Under the pieces are notes generated by a model that was not told where the DNA came from, ran no database searches, and saw nothing but the letters and a program-made list of their open reading frames with translations. Below, piece by piece: positions 22,466 to 31,571 of a stretch of 42,188 nt of DNA; positions within the stretch are counted from its first letter, which is position 1, and each line of letters begins with the position of its first letter. Position numbers and translations under genes: made by a program. Origin of the DNA: JBAXXL01 sp038206725 (GTDB lineage: Bacteria; Bacteroidota; Ignavibacteria; Kapaibacteriales; UBA2268); NCBI GenBank assembly GCA_038206725.1, contig JBBRAO010000029.1, positions 1 to 42,188 of the forward strand, written 5' to 3'.

Positions 22466-23317
22466 ATGACTATTATCGAAGCAATATTATTAGGTATAAT
22501 CCAGGGAATAACCGAATTTATCCCCATTTCGAGCACAGCACATTTAACTTTGGTAGGTAGTTTACTCGGTGTTATAGATTTTACTCATCCCGAGCGATGG
22601 ACAGCATTTATAGCAACTATACAATTAGGATCGCTATTAGCAGTATTTGTTTATTTCCGTAAAGAAATCATTTCTATACCGAAAGCCTTCTTTACTGAAA
22701 ACTTCAAGCGAATACCATTCAAAAAACAATCAGTTGATTCAAGACTGGGCTGGTTAATTATTATCGGCTCCATTCCAATCGGTGTTATCGGTATTGTTTT
22801 AAGAGACTTCATCGAAGGAAGCTTTACGAAAGAACTGAATGTAATCGGTATAAGCCTGATAGCATTAGCATTAGTACTGTTCTTAGCGGAAAAAACCGCT
22901 AAATTCCGAAAGGATTTAAGCCAAATAAAAGTTTTAGATGCGATAATAATTGGATTGTCGCAATGCATTGCTTTAATTCCCGGTGCTTCCCGATCGGGCA
23001 CTACTTTAACGGGTGCGTTTTTTTGCGGGATAAACAGAAGCGACGCCGCTAAGTTTTCATTCTTACTTTCCATACCGGCTATAATGGCAAGTGGGTTATT
23101 AAGTTTTTATGAATCCACCTCATTTATAACATCATCCGACTATTTGAATTTAGGAGTTGCAACGCTCTTCGCCGCAATTAGTGGATATTGGGCGATTAGT
23201 TTTTTGATCAAGTTTTTAAAAACCAAAACAACTTTAGTATTTATAGTTTATCGAATTTGTTTGGGTGTTATAGTGTTGGTAGTTTCCCATTACTTCTCTT
23301 GGATAAAAGTTATATAA
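22466..23317 (+). CDS. uppP: Undecaprenyl-diphosphatase
   Basis: 283-aa inner-membrane phosphatase (BacA family) that recycles undecaprenyl pyrophosphate for peptidoglycan and O-antigen synthesis and can give bacitracin resistance. The two catalytic motifs are clear: QGITEFIPISSTAHL (13-27) and IPGASRSGTTL (171-181), with seven or eight hydrophobic segments around them. Its stop TAA overlaps the next ATG as TAATG, implying translational coupling with the DciA-like gene. Confidence 0.97.
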   Translation: MTIIEAILLGIIQGITEFIPISSTAHLTLVGSLLGVIDFTHPERWTAFIATIQLGSLLAVFVYFRKEIISIPKAFFTENFKRIPFKKQSVDSRLGWLIIIGSIPIGVIGIVLRDFIEGSFTKELNVIGISLIALALVLFLAEKTAKFRKDLSQIKVLDAIIIGLSQCIALIPGASRSGTTLTGAFFCGINRSDAAKFSFLLSIPAIMASGLLSFYESTSFITSSDYLNLGVATLFAAISGYWAISFLIKFLKTKTTLVFIVYRICLGVIVLVVSHYFSWIKVI

Positions 23318-23601
23318 TGAAAGATATGATTGAATTAAATACTGTTATTCAAAAAATTGTTAAGCAAAAAAAATGGGATGACCTATTTATCTGCAGTAGA
23401 ATTTTGGATGTCTGGTCACAGATTTTAGATGGAAAACTAGTTACGAAAGTGAAAGTTAGGAAGTTCGAAAAGGGTGTACTTTATTTAGAAACAGAGTCAT
23501 CGGCTTGGAGAACGGAATTACAATTGAGAAAAAAGCAAATTATTAATAAAATCAATTATTTAATCGAAAATGACGCAGTTTTAGATATGATAATTAAGTA
23601 A
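23317..23601 (+). CDS. DUF721/DciA-like protein
   Basis: 94 aa with the DUF721 pattern: a helical start, SRILDVWSQILDGKLVTKVKVRKFEKGVLYLETESSAWRTEL (W-x-x-I-x-G, then the G-x-L-x-x-x-x-x-S-S-A-W core) and INKINYLI. DciA proteins load the replicative helicase DnaB in bacteria without DnaC, and the gene is often found near gyrB, as here (43 bases upstream of it). The start is set by the TAATG overlap with uppP. Helicase loading is inferred from family and location. Confidence 0.85.
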   Translation: MKDMIELNTVIQKIVKQKKWDDLFICSRILDVWSQILDGKLVTKVKVRKFEKGVLYLETESSAWRTELQLRKKQIINKINYLIENDAVLDMIIK

Positions 23602-23608
23602 AATTTCG

Positions 23609-23616
23609 TATTTTTG
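23609..23616 (+). promoter_or_regulatory. -7 box for gyrB
   Basis: TATTTTTG (TAnnTTTG), 28 bases before the ATG at 23644. It argues that translation starts at 23644, since the upstream in-frame TTG at 23614 would lie inside the promoter. Confidence 0.45.
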
Positions 23617-23643
23617 TATGTTGAAAATTTACAATTGAAGAAA

Positions 23644-25665
23644 ATGAAAAAAGAAGAATTAGAAAATAATATTCATAATTATGACGCCAGCAGTATTCAA
23701 GTCTTAGAAGGCTTAGAGGCTGTAAGAAAACGCCCCGCTATGTATATTGGCGATATCGGAGAACGCGGATTACACCATTTAATCCAAGAAGTCGTTGATA
23801 ACTCTATCGATGAGGTAATGGGTGGTTACTGTAATAAAATTTCAGTAACATTGCACGCGGACGGCGGTTGTAGTGTAGAAGATAATGGTCGCGGTATTCC
23901 AACCGATCCCCATCCTGTCAAGGAAATATCCACTTTGGAAGTGGTTATGTGTACATTGCACGCCGGTGGTAAATTCGACAAGAATTCTTATGTTGTGTCC
24001 GGCGGTTTGCACGGTGTGGGTGTATCCTGCGTTAACGCGTTATCGAAATATGTTAAAGTTACAGTCAATCGTGATGGTAAAACTGTAGAACAGGAATATG
24101 AATTTGGTAAACCTATTAGTGGCTTAAAGGAATTGGGGCAATCCCGTTCTACCGGAACCAAAACTTATTTCCAACCCGATGATGAAATTTTCACAACTGT
24201 AATATTTAAATTCAACAAGGTAGTTGAACGTCTTCGCGAACTTTCATATCTTAATCCGGGTGTTACGATAATAATATCGGACGAAGTTACAAATAAAACT
24301 GAAACTTTCCATTATAAAGGCGGTTTGGTTGATTTTGTTGAATATCTCGATTCAAGTAACGAAACAATTACTAATCCTATATATATTTCCGGTAAAGCTC
24401 CGATAGGCGAAAGCGAAGTGCAATTGGAAATTTGCTTTAATTATAATAAAACTTATAGCGAAACTCTTCTTTCTTATGTAAATAACATTCATACTATCGA
24501 AGGTGGCACGCACGTTACCGGCTTCCGTTCGGCTCTTACGCGGACATTAAACGCTTATATTCAGAGCAATTTGAATGCGAATAAGAAAAAAAATGTCTTA
24601 CAACTTTCGGGTGATGACTACAAAGAAGGTTTGACAGTTGTTATTTCCTTAAAAGTTCCTGAACCACAGTTCGAAGGGCAAACCAAAACAAAACTTGGTA
24701 ATGGTGAGGTCGAAGGTATTGTTAGACAAATTGTTAATGAACAATTGACTCAATACCTTGACAGTAACCCCGCCGATGCAAAAAAAATCGTTGAAAAAGC
24801 AATGGTAGCGGCTGAAGCTCGCGCCGCGGCTCGTAAACAACGCGATATGGTTCGCCGTAAAAACGCGCTTGAAAACTCCACCTTACCCGGAAAATTGGCT
24901 GACTGTTCAATAAGCACTCCGGCAGATTGCGAAATTTATTTGGTCGAGGGTGATTCCGCTGGTGGCTCTGCAAAACAAGGCAGAGATCGTAGTTTCCAAG
25001 CTATTTTACCACTTCGTGGTAAAGTTTTAAACGTGCAAAAATCAAGAATAAATAAAATTTTAGAAAACGAAGAAATTCGAACTATCATAACAGCCTTGGG
25101 TGCCGGTTTTAACGACGATTTTAATTATGAAAAATGCCGTTATGGAAGAATCATCCTAATGGCCGATGCGGACGTGGATGGTTCGCATATTAGAACTTTA
25201 CTACTCACACTATTTTTCAACTATATGCGCGATTTGATTATCAATGGTATGTTGTTCCTAGCTCAACCCCCTCTATATAAAATCAAAAAGGGAAAACACG
25301 AGTATTATGCATATAATGAAGAAGAACGTGATCAGATAATCCAAAGAATTCGCAAAGATTCACCAAATGTTAAAATGCACACAGGCGATGAAGATATAGA
25401 AGACGAGAGTGATACAGACGACACAGTCAATACTCCTAAAGTTGGTAACATAGTAATTTCTCGATTCAAAGGTTTGGGTGAAATGAACCCTGAACAACTT
25501 TGGACTACAACAATGAATCCGGAAACAAGGACATTGCTAAGAATAACTATGGAAGACGCGGCAAACGCATCCCTTGCTTTCCAAACTCTAATGGGCGACC
25601 AAGTTGAACCGCGCCGTAAATTCATTGAAGAAAATGCTTTGGATGTAGTAAATTTAGATGTTTAG
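23644..25665 (+). CDS. gyrB: DNA gyrase subunit B
   Basis: About 673 aa. The GHKL ATPase region shows VRKRPAMYIGDIGERGLHHL, EVVDNSIDEV, VEDNGRGIPTD, and GGLHGVGVSCVNALS; then the QTKTKLGN loop; then the TOPRIM motifs LVEGDSAGGSAKQGRDR and MADADVDGSHIRTLLL; and the tail FKGLGEMNPEQLWTTTMNPETR. It supercoils DNA with GyrA using ATP. An acidic insert (EDIEDESDTDDTV) interrupts the C-terminal region. I take the ATG at 23644, since an earlier TTG at 23614 lies within the -7 box. A strong terminator follows the stop. Confidence 0.97.
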   Translation: MKKEELENNIHNYDASSIQVLEGLEAVRKRPAMYIGDIGERGLHHLIQEVVDNSIDEVMGGYCNKISVTLHADGGCSVEDNGRGIPTDPHPVKEISTLEVVMCTLHAGGKFDKNSYVVSGGLHGVGVSCVNALSKYVKVTVNRDGKTVEQEYEFGKPISGLKELGQSRSTGTKTYFQPDDEIFTTVIFKFNKVVERLRELSYLNPGVTIIISDEVTNKTETFHYKGGLVDFVEYLDSSNETITNPIYISGKAPIGESEVQLEICFNYNKTYSETLLSYVNNIHTIEGGTHVTGFRSALTRTLNAYIQSNLNANKKKNVLQLSGDDYKEGLTVVISLKVPEPQFEGQTKTKLGNGEVEGIVRQIVNEQLTQYLDSNPADAKKIVEKAMVAAEARAAARKQRDMVRRKNALENSTLPGKLADCSISTPADCEIYLVEGDSAGGSAKQGRDRSFQAILPLRGKVLNVQKSRINKILENEEIRTIITALGAGFNDDFNYEKCRYGRIILMADADVDGSHIRTLLLTLFFNYMRDLIINGMLFLAQPPLYKIKKGKHEYYAYNEEERDQIIQRIRKDSPNVKMHTGDEDIEDESDTDDTVNTPKVGNIVISRFKGLGEMNPEQLWTTTMNPETRTLLRITMEDAANASLAFQTLMGDQVEPRRKFIEENALDVVNLDV

Positions 25666-25679
25666 TTGATTTAATTTTG

Positions 25680-25730
25680 AATCGGTGAGTTGTCAAATGA
25701 TTAATATTTGATTAAACCCGCCGATTTTTT
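25680..25730 (+). terminator. gyrB terminator
   Basis: AATCGGTGAGTT (25680-25691) pairs with AACCCGCCGATT (25715-25726), two of the pairs G-T, with a further small stem between, then T4 and a T-rich stretch. It starts 15 bases after the stop. Confidence 0.8.
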
Positions 25731-25837
25731 TATTTATAATAATTATTTGTTTTTAATAACGTCTTATGCTAATTACGAATAAAAAATACTGAATAATTGT
25801 TAAATAAATTCAAGTTTTAAAATAAATAGGCTTAAAA

Positions 25838-26203
25838 ATGCAAAGATTTATGCTGAAATCCAAAATTCATCGTGCAACTATCACTCGTGCGGATTTAAAT
25901 TATGAGGGTAGTATGTCCATTGATCAAGATTTGCTCGATGCGGCAGGCATAATGGTTTTTGAAAAAATATCAGTTTATAATATAAATTGTGGGACAAGAA
26001 TAGAAACTTACGCTATTTCCGGTGAACGCGGAAAAGGTGAAATATGCCTCAACGGCGCGGCGGCGCGTATGGGACATAAAGGCGATAAGGTTATTATAGC
26101 TACTTATGCCGCTTTAGAAGAAAACGAAATGGCTGATCACAAACCAACCATTCTTGTAATGAACGATGATAACACAATAAATTACATAAAATGCGAGATA
26201 TAG
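25838..26203 (+). CDS. panD: Aspartate 1-decarboxylase
   Basis: 121 aa proenzyme, MLKSKIHRATITRADLNYEGS with self-cleavage expected between G24 and S25 to form the pyruvoyl group. The rest (GERGKGEICLNGAAARMGHKGDKVIIATYA) matches the family. It makes beta-alanine for pantothenate and CoA in the cytoplasm. An AGG lies eight bases before the ATG. The stop lies 13 bases inside the next gene, so the two are translationally coupled. No other pan genes are near. Confidence 0.97.
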   Translation: MQRFMLKSKIHRATITRADLNYEGSMSIDQDLLDAAGIMVFEKISVYNINCGTRIETYAISGERGKGEICLNGAAARMGHKGDKVIIATYAALEENEMADHKPTILVMNDDNTINYIKCEI

Positions 26204-26943
26204 CAATACTAATCTTAGCCGCGGGCAAAGGCACGCGTATGAATCACGAATCTTTACCAAAGGTTTTAGTTCCGTTGTGCGGAAAACCGTTATTGGCTTA
26301 TGTCTTAGAAACATCTCAAAAATTTAATCCCACGAAAATAATCGCTATAGTCGGTTATCTGAAAGAAACAATATTCGACTTTTGCGAAACGTTGTTCCCA
26401 AAAGTCCAATTTGCTGTTCAAGAACAACAGCTTGGTACAGGTCACGCAGTCAGCCAAGCGGAAAGTTTACTGGATGATTTTTCGGGGGATGTTTTAATTT
26501 TAGCAGGTGATGTGCCATTGATTAGCAGTACTACAATTGAAAAATTCATAAGCACCCACTTTGAAGACGGTAATACATTATCTGTATTAACAACTATTGC
26601 CGAAAACCCAACCGGATATGGAAGAATAGTGCGGGATAATGATGGTCAATTCACAAAAATCGTTGAGCAAAAAGATGCTGACGATTCTGAAAAAACCATC
26701 AAAGAAATCAATAGCGGTGTTTATTTGGTTAAAAGCAAAGAGCTTTTTTCAGCACTCCGTCAATTGAAAAATAATAATTCCCAATGTGAGTTTTATTTGA
26801 CCGATATAGTACAGATTCTTAGAAACGAATCTTATCAAACCGCCGCATATTGCTTAGCTGAATTTGACGAGCTTCAAGGGATTAATTCAAAAGAAGATCT
26901 TTTGAAAGTCGAAAATCTAATTAACGAAACCAAGAAAGTGTAA
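26191..26943 (+). CDS. Nucleotidyltransferase, GlmU N-terminal domain-like (stand-alone)
   Basis: 250 aa nucleotidyltransferase fold: LILAAGKGTRMNHESLPKVLVPLCGKPLL (nucleotide-binding loop and Lys), EQQLGTGHAVSQAE, LILAGDVPLIS (metal Asp), NPTGYGRIVRD and EINSGVYLV. The order and spacing match the uridylyltransferase half of GlmU, but the left-handed beta-helix acetyltransferase half is absent and the frame ends cleanly. It may be a UDP-GlcNAc pyrophosphorylase working with a separate acetyltransferase, or act on another sugar phosphate. It overlaps panD by 13 bases. Confidence 0.88.
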   Translation: MRDIAILILAAGKGTRMNHESLPKVLVPLCGKPLLAYVLETSQKFNPTKIIAIVGYLKETIFDFCETLFPKVQFAVQEQQLGTGHAVSQAESLLDDFSGDVLILAGDVPLISSTTIEKFISTHFEDGNTLSVLTTIAENPTGYGRIVRDNDGQFTKIVEQKDADDSEKTIKEINSGVYLVKSKELFSALRQLKNNNSQCEFYLTDIVQILRNESYQTAAYCLAEFDELQGINSKEDLLKVENLINETKKV

Positions 26944-27005
26944 CATCTTTTGTTTGGGTACGTATTTTAAATTTTAATAACTATTTATTTTAAAATAGGA
27001 TTTTT

Positions 27006-29363
27006 ATGCACATACTTAAACAATTTATTATTCCTATAGTATTTCTATTTTTCAGTATTTCAACTTATGCGCAGACTACTTCGGCAATTTCGGGTACTGT
27101 AAAAGAAGATGGAAGCAGAGAATTCATAACCTCAGCAACGGTTGTACTATACAACCAAGATAAATCCAAAGCTCTTAACGGTACTTATACCAATAAATAC
27201 GGATTTTACTCTTTGCCAAAGGTCCTTCCGGGAGATTATATCTTAAATATAAGATGTATCGGATACAAAGATTGGACCGACACTATAAAAGTTGCTACCG
27301 GTAAAGATATGACTTTCAATGTATTATTACCTGTTCAAGCGTTCGAAGGTGAAGAAATCACTGTAGAAGGTCAATATATGACCGGAAGCGTGCACACAAT
27401 CAGCCGTGCTGAAATATCCTCAGATTTTATTTTAAAAATGCCGGCTCTTGGTGCTGAAAGCGATGTTTTAAGATCATTGCAAATGCTGCCCGGTGTAGCG
27501 ACATCATCGGAATTAAGTTCCGGTATTTATGTTCGCGGTGGTACCCCCGACCAAAATCTATATCTTCTAGATGGTATTATGGTTTACAATCCGACCCATC
27601 TGGGCGGTTTTATGAGTACATTTAACACAAATGCACTACGTGATGTGAATTTAATCAAAGGTGCCTTCCCAGCCGAATATGGCGGTAGATTGTCCAGTGT
27701 ACTGGATATGACAATGAAAGAAGGTTCGAAAGAGGGCTATCACGGTACAGCAGGAATTAGTTTGATTAATGCGAGTGCTACCGTTGAAGGTCCTATTACC
27801 GAAAATTCCTCGTTTATGTTTTCAGCGCGAAGACTTTATTTGGATTTAATGATGTTAGCGTTGAGCAAAGAAATGAGAGAAAGCGCGATATCTTATTATT
27901 TTTATGATCTAAACGCTAAAGTGAATTGGGAAATTGATGAGAAAAACCATATTTTCTTGAGCGGAATGTTCGGAAGCGATGTGCTATCGGCACCTTCATC
28001 CAATAGCGATGAATTTGGTATTGACTGGGGTAATACAGTGGGCAATATCCGCTGGATGCATATTGTTTCACCAAAGCTATTTACAAACTTTTCTTTGATT
28101 TACACAAAGTATAAGTTTAATTCCGGTTTTTCATTCGACAGTAACAGAAGCAAATTTACAGCTACAAACGGCATCCAAGACCTTACATTTAGAGGTACTT
28201 TGGATTATTTCCCTTTGGAAGCTCATAAAATCAGAGCCGGTGCGGAAGTAATTAATCACAATTTCAATGTTTTTACAATTGATGATATGGTAGTCAATAA
28301 TATACCGGTTGGCGATTCATTGTTTAGTGAATTCAATAGTGAAAAAAAATTAAAAGCAATGGAGTTAGGCGTTTACGTTCAAGACGAATGGCAAATTTCA
28401 GAACTCCTACAATCGAATATAGGATTTCGAGCCAATTATTATCCTAACGGTCAATATTTTAATGTGGAGCCGAGAATATCTTTGGCTTATAACTTCTGGG
28501 ATAATATGTATTTACGAGCGGCTGTCGCGCAATCGCATCAGCAATCACATTTGGTTACAAGAAATGATATCAACTTGCCTACCGATGTTTGGATTCCTTC
28601 ATCGAAAGACATTCTTCCGGGTGAATCCTGGCAATATGTCCTAGGATTTGAATCGGAAATATTTAAAAATTATACATTTTCTGTTGAAGGTTACTACAAA
28701 ACTCTAAAAAATATTTATGAATATAAAGATACGGTTTCTTGGTTTTCTACAGCACGTTTAAATGAACAATTAACAAACGGTGGTGGTGAAGGTTATGGAC
28801 TGGAATTTAGCATATTTAAAAAAGTGGGAAAATTGCAGGGTTGGATTGGTTACACTTGGTCAGTTATTAAATCTCAATTTGACGAATTAAATAATGGTCA
28901 ATGGTTTTATCCAAAACACGATAGAAGACACGATATCAAAGTTGTTTTAACTTACAATCTTAACAAAGATTGGGAATTTAGCGCTGATTGGGTTTACTCC
29001 ACCGGACAACCATTCACTATGCCTACTTCGGCATATTACTTTGGTGGTGATGGAAATGTAAACACCCCCGGTTCAAATGATTTGTTTGATTTTTATGATT
29101 TAAAATATCAATATTCGGGACGAAATGAATATAGAGCATCCGCGTATCACCGTATGGATGTGAATGTATCAAGAAAAGCAAAACTATTCGGTTTGCCAAT
29201 AGTTTGGACGTTGAATGTATATAATGTTTACAATCATATGAACCCTTTTACCATCTACATCGGTGATGAATATAATCCTAATAACCGTACATCCCAATAC
29301 GTTTTAAAACAAATGACTCTATTTCCAATAATTCCTACACTCGGTGTAAGGTTGAGTTTCTAA
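27006..29363 (+). CDS. TonB-dependent outer-membrane receptor with carboxypeptidase-regulatory-like domain
   Basis: 785 aa. A signal peptide (cleavage after STYA) is followed by a CarboxypepD_reg-like domain (ISGTVKEDGSREFITSATVVLYN to NVLLPVQAF, about 28-110), a plug domain with LRSLQMLPGVATSSELSSGIYVRGGTPDQNLYLLDG, and a 22-strand-type barrel ending in GVRLSF with the terminal Phe. It takes up an unknown ligand using TonB. The following gene encodes a DUF4249 lipoprotein 12 bases on, a common Bacteroidota pairing, and there is no SusD. An AGGA lies before the start. Confidence 0.95.
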   Translation: MHILKQFIIPIVFLFFSISTYAQTTSAISGTVKEDGSREFITSATVVLYNQDKSKALNGTYTNKYGFYSLPKVLPGDYILNIRCIGYKDWTDTIKVATGKDMTFNVLLPVQAFEGEEITVEGQYMTGSVHTISRAEISSDFILKMPALGAESDVLRSLQMLPGVATSSELSSGIYVRGGTPDQNLYLLDGIMVYNPTHLGGFMSTFNTNALRDVNLIKGAFPAEYGGRLSSVLDMTMKEGSKEGYHGTAGISLINASATVEGPITENSSFMFSARRLYLDLMMLALSKEMRESAISYYFYDLNAKVNWEIDEKNHIFLSGMFGSDVLSAPSSNSDEFGIDWGNTVGNIRWMHIVSPKLFTNFSLIYTKYKFNSGFSFDSNRSKFTATNGIQDLTFRGTLDYFPLEAHKIRAGAEVINHNFNVFTIDDMVVNNIPVGDSLFSEFNSEKKLKAMELGVYVQDEWQISELLQSNIGFRANYYPNGQYFNVEPRISLAYNFWDNMYLRAAVAQSHQQSHLVTRNDINLPTDVWIPSSKDILPGESWQYVLGFESEIFKNYTFSVEGYYKTLKNIYEYKDTVSWFSTARLNEQLTNGGGEGYGLEFSIFKKVGKLQGWIGYTWSVIKSQFDELNNGQWFYPKHDRRHDIKVVLTYNLNKDWEFSADWVYSTGQPFTMPTSAYYFGGDGNVNTPGSNDLFDFYDLKYQYSGRNEYRASAYHRMDVNVSRKAKLFGLPIVWTLNVYNVYNHMNPFTIYIGDEYNPNNRTSQYVLKQMTLFPIIPTLGVRLSF

Positions 29364-29375
29364 AGGAAAACAATT

Positions 29376-30221
29376 ATGAAAAAGATTAAAATTATATATA
29401 TTAGTGCTTTATTTGCAATTTCTTTATTCTTCATCCAATCCTGTGAGAACGTCATTGATGGACAATTACCATATCAAGAAAAATTGGTCATCAAATGCAT
29501 TTTGGAAGAAGGAAAGCCGACCGACAATATATTCATTGTCAAAAATCTTCCACCAATGTACACTGAATACTATAACAAAGATACTCCACCTGATATTATA
29601 ATAAAGAACGCTGTAGGATATATTAGCGATTCCGAAAAAAGCTATCCTTTGGAATATGTTGCAAATACTACATACAAAGCAGTTGGGTTAATTCCCAAGG
29701 AAGGCGTTACGTATAAACTTAGTGTTTCGTGGAATGGTCATACCGCAACCGGACAAACTAATGTTCCCGCTAAACCTGAGATTATATCCGTGATATTAAA
29801 GGAAGCTCAACATCAACAAAATTATTATGGAACAATAGCCGAGATAAAATTCAAAGGATTGAGGAATGTTTCATATATCGCCGAAACATATCATATAACT
29901 CAAGAGTACGATAAATCTGGCTATTACAATTATGGAAATGCCGTAATGATTAGGAATAATGCCAGCTCCGATACTTCGATAGTTAACGCTGTTGATATTA
30001 TGGATTATTATACCAATTCCTACGCTTCTATCAATGTTTTGGTTTTTCCACCTGAATTTCTTGATTTCTATGATTCCAAGTATTCCGGCGGAAATAGCCC
30101 GGACGGAATATTCTCAACCAGTGGAATTAATGTGAAATGGAACATAAAAGGTGATGGAATAGGTTTGTTTTTAGGAAAAAATGTTGTACCAGTTAATATT
30201 GACGATTATATCAAGAAGTAA
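29376..30221 (+). CDS. DUF4249 family lipoprotein
   Basis: 281 aa. Signal peptide with lipobox FFIQSC (lipid-anchored Cys about residue 23), then the DUF4249 beginning ENVIDGQLPYQEKLVIKCILEEG and the repeated beta-strand pattern. GVTYKLSVSWNGHTATGQTNVPAKPEI is typical of the family. It is probably an outer-membrane surface partner of the TonB receptor just upstream, by analogy with SusD-like partners; this role is inferred. The gene ends six bases before the guanylyltransferase start. Confidence 0.9.
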   Translation: MKKIKIIYISALFAISLFFIQSCENVIDGQLPYQEKLVIKCILEEGKPTDNIFIVKNLPPMYTEYYNKDTPPDIIIKNAVGYISDSEKSYPLEYVANTTYKAVGLIPKEGVTYKLSVSWNGHTATGQTNVPAKPEIISVILKEAQHQQNYYGTIAEIKFKGLRNVSYIAETYHITQEYDKSGYYNYGNAVMIRNNASSDTSIVNAVDIMDYYTNSYASINVLVFPPEFLDFYDSKYSGGNSPDGIFSTSGINVKWNIKGDGIGLFLGKNVVPVNIDDYIKK

Positions 30222-30226
30222 TAAAT

Positions 30227-31345
30227 ATGAAAAGAACAGCAATTATTATGGCGGGCGGCTCGGGCGAGAGATTTTGGCCCCTAAGCCGCAGAACAACGCC
30301 AAAACAACTTTTAAAATTGGGTAATTCAACAATGACTATGCTCGAAGAAGCAATTGACAGAATCAGCCCTATAATCCCAGCGGAAGATATCTACATAATT
30401 ACCGGTGAACATTTGCTGGAACCAATACGCAAAACCGTTCCTCAGTTACCACCGCAAAATGTGATAGCTGAACCAGCGAAGCGCAATACCGCGCCGTGCT
30501 TGGCTCTCGGTGCCGCGTATATTCAAGCGAAATATCCGGAATTAGACCCAAGTTCGATATCAATAGCGGTTTTAACAGCTGACCATATTATCAAACCAAA
30601 AGAAAAATTTGTAGATACAGTCGAATCGGCATTAAATTTTGTAGAGTCGAATAAGTTTTTGGCAACTATTGGCGTTACCCCGAGTAGAATAGAAACCGGT
30701 TACGGTTATATCGAGTTGGAAAAAATAATTGATTTAACTGTATCCGATTATATACAACCCGTTGTTTCATTCCGCGAAAAACCTACAGCCGAAAAAGCTA
30801 AGGAATATATCGAAACTCAACGTTTTCTTTGGAATAGCGGTATGTTTTTCTGGCGCTTAGATACATTTACAGAAGAAATGAAAAAGGCTTTACCCGAAGT
30901 AGGCGATGCAATTGATACCATAAGCCAAAAATATATTAATCATACCAATACCGCATTCGACACCTGCTTTAAAGATATCGAAGCCGATTTCACAAACCTG
31001 CCGAATATTTCGATTGATTACGGTTTGATGGAAAAAGCGGCAAATGTGGCAGTTGTAAAAGCCCAATTCTCTTGGGATGACTGCGGTAGCTGGGATTCAT
31101 TGGAACGCACTATGGATTTGGACAGCGCTCGCAATATTCAACTTGGCGATACTATAAGTTTTGATAATACAAACACTATAATATTCAACAGCTCCGATAA
31201 ACTTGTCGTAACCGCCTTCGGATTGGACGATATTGCAATCATCACAACAAATGACGCGGTGATGGTTTGCCCAAAATCCCGCGTGCAGGAAGTCAAAGAA
31301 ATTGTTAATAGATTGAAAGAAGCAAAAAGAGAAGATCTGTATTAA
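30227..31345 (+). CDS. manC: Mannose-1-phosphate guanylyltransferase
   Basis: 372 aa. Makes GDP-mannose from mannose-1-phosphate and GTP. The N-terminal MAGGSGERFWPLSRRTTPKQLL is the signature loop, followed by NVIAEPAKRNTAPCLALGAAYI, LTADHIIKP, VSFREKPTAEKA, LWNSGMFFWR and VAVVKAQFSWDDCGSWDSL. It lacks the cupin isomerase half of long ManC/AlgA proteins, so it is the monofunctional form. It sits directly after the TonB/DUF4249 pair and before a sugar aminotransferase, suggesting surface polysaccharide synthesis. Confidence 0.93.
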   Translation: MKRTAIIMAGGSGERFWPLSRRTTPKQLLKLGNSTMTMLEEAIDRISPIIPAEDIYIITGEHLLEPIRKTVPQLPPQNVIAEPAKRNTAPCLALGAAYIQAKYPELDPSSISIAVLTADHIIKPKEKFVDTVESALNFVESNKFLATIGVTPSRIETGYGYIELEKIIDLTVSDYIQPVVSFREKPTAEKAKEYIETQRFLWNSGMFFWRLDTFTEEMKKALPEVGDAIDTISQKYINHTNTAFDTCFKDIEADFTNLPNISIDYGLMEKAANVAVVKAQFSWDDCGSWDSLERTMDLDSARNIQLGDTISFDNTNTIIFNSSDKLVVTAFGLDDIAIITTNDAVMVCPKSRVQEVKEIVNRLKEAKREDLY

Positions 31346-31355
31346 GAAATGTTCA

Positions 31356-31385
31356 GATATCCAACACCTTGAAGGTTTTGGACAT
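31356..31385. repeat. Palindromic repeat downstream of manC
   Basis: CCAACACCTT and AGGTTTTGG flank GA with further partial pairing outward (GATAT/ACATC). A second hairpin CCAAGC-TCCG-GCTTGG lies at 31401-31416. Both look like dispersed palindromes placed between manC and its terminator. Confidence 0.6.
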
Positions 31386-31430
31386 CTTTGCAAACTTTTC
31401 CCAAGCTCCGGCTTGGTAACATAAAACATA

Positions 31431-31459
31431 AAAGGCAGATTCAAAACCCGCCTTTTTTT
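31431..31459 (+). terminator. manC operon terminator
   Basis: AAAGGC (31431-31436) pairs with GCCTTT (31450-31455), continuing into seven T in a row. Classical rho-independent form. Confidence 0.75.
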
Positions 31460-31532
31460 ATTGATTGATTTAATTTTGAACAACGCCGACAACAAATAAA
31501 CTATTTTATGTCTATATTAGAAAAATTTTCCT

Positions 31533-31540
31533 TAATTTTG
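31533..31540 (+). promoter_or_regulatory. -7 box for the DegT-type aminotransferase
   Basis: TAATTTTG (TAnnTTTG) 32 bases before the ATG at 31572. Confidence 0.4.
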
Positions 31541-31571
31541 ATTATTAATATTAAACATAATTGGAATAGAA

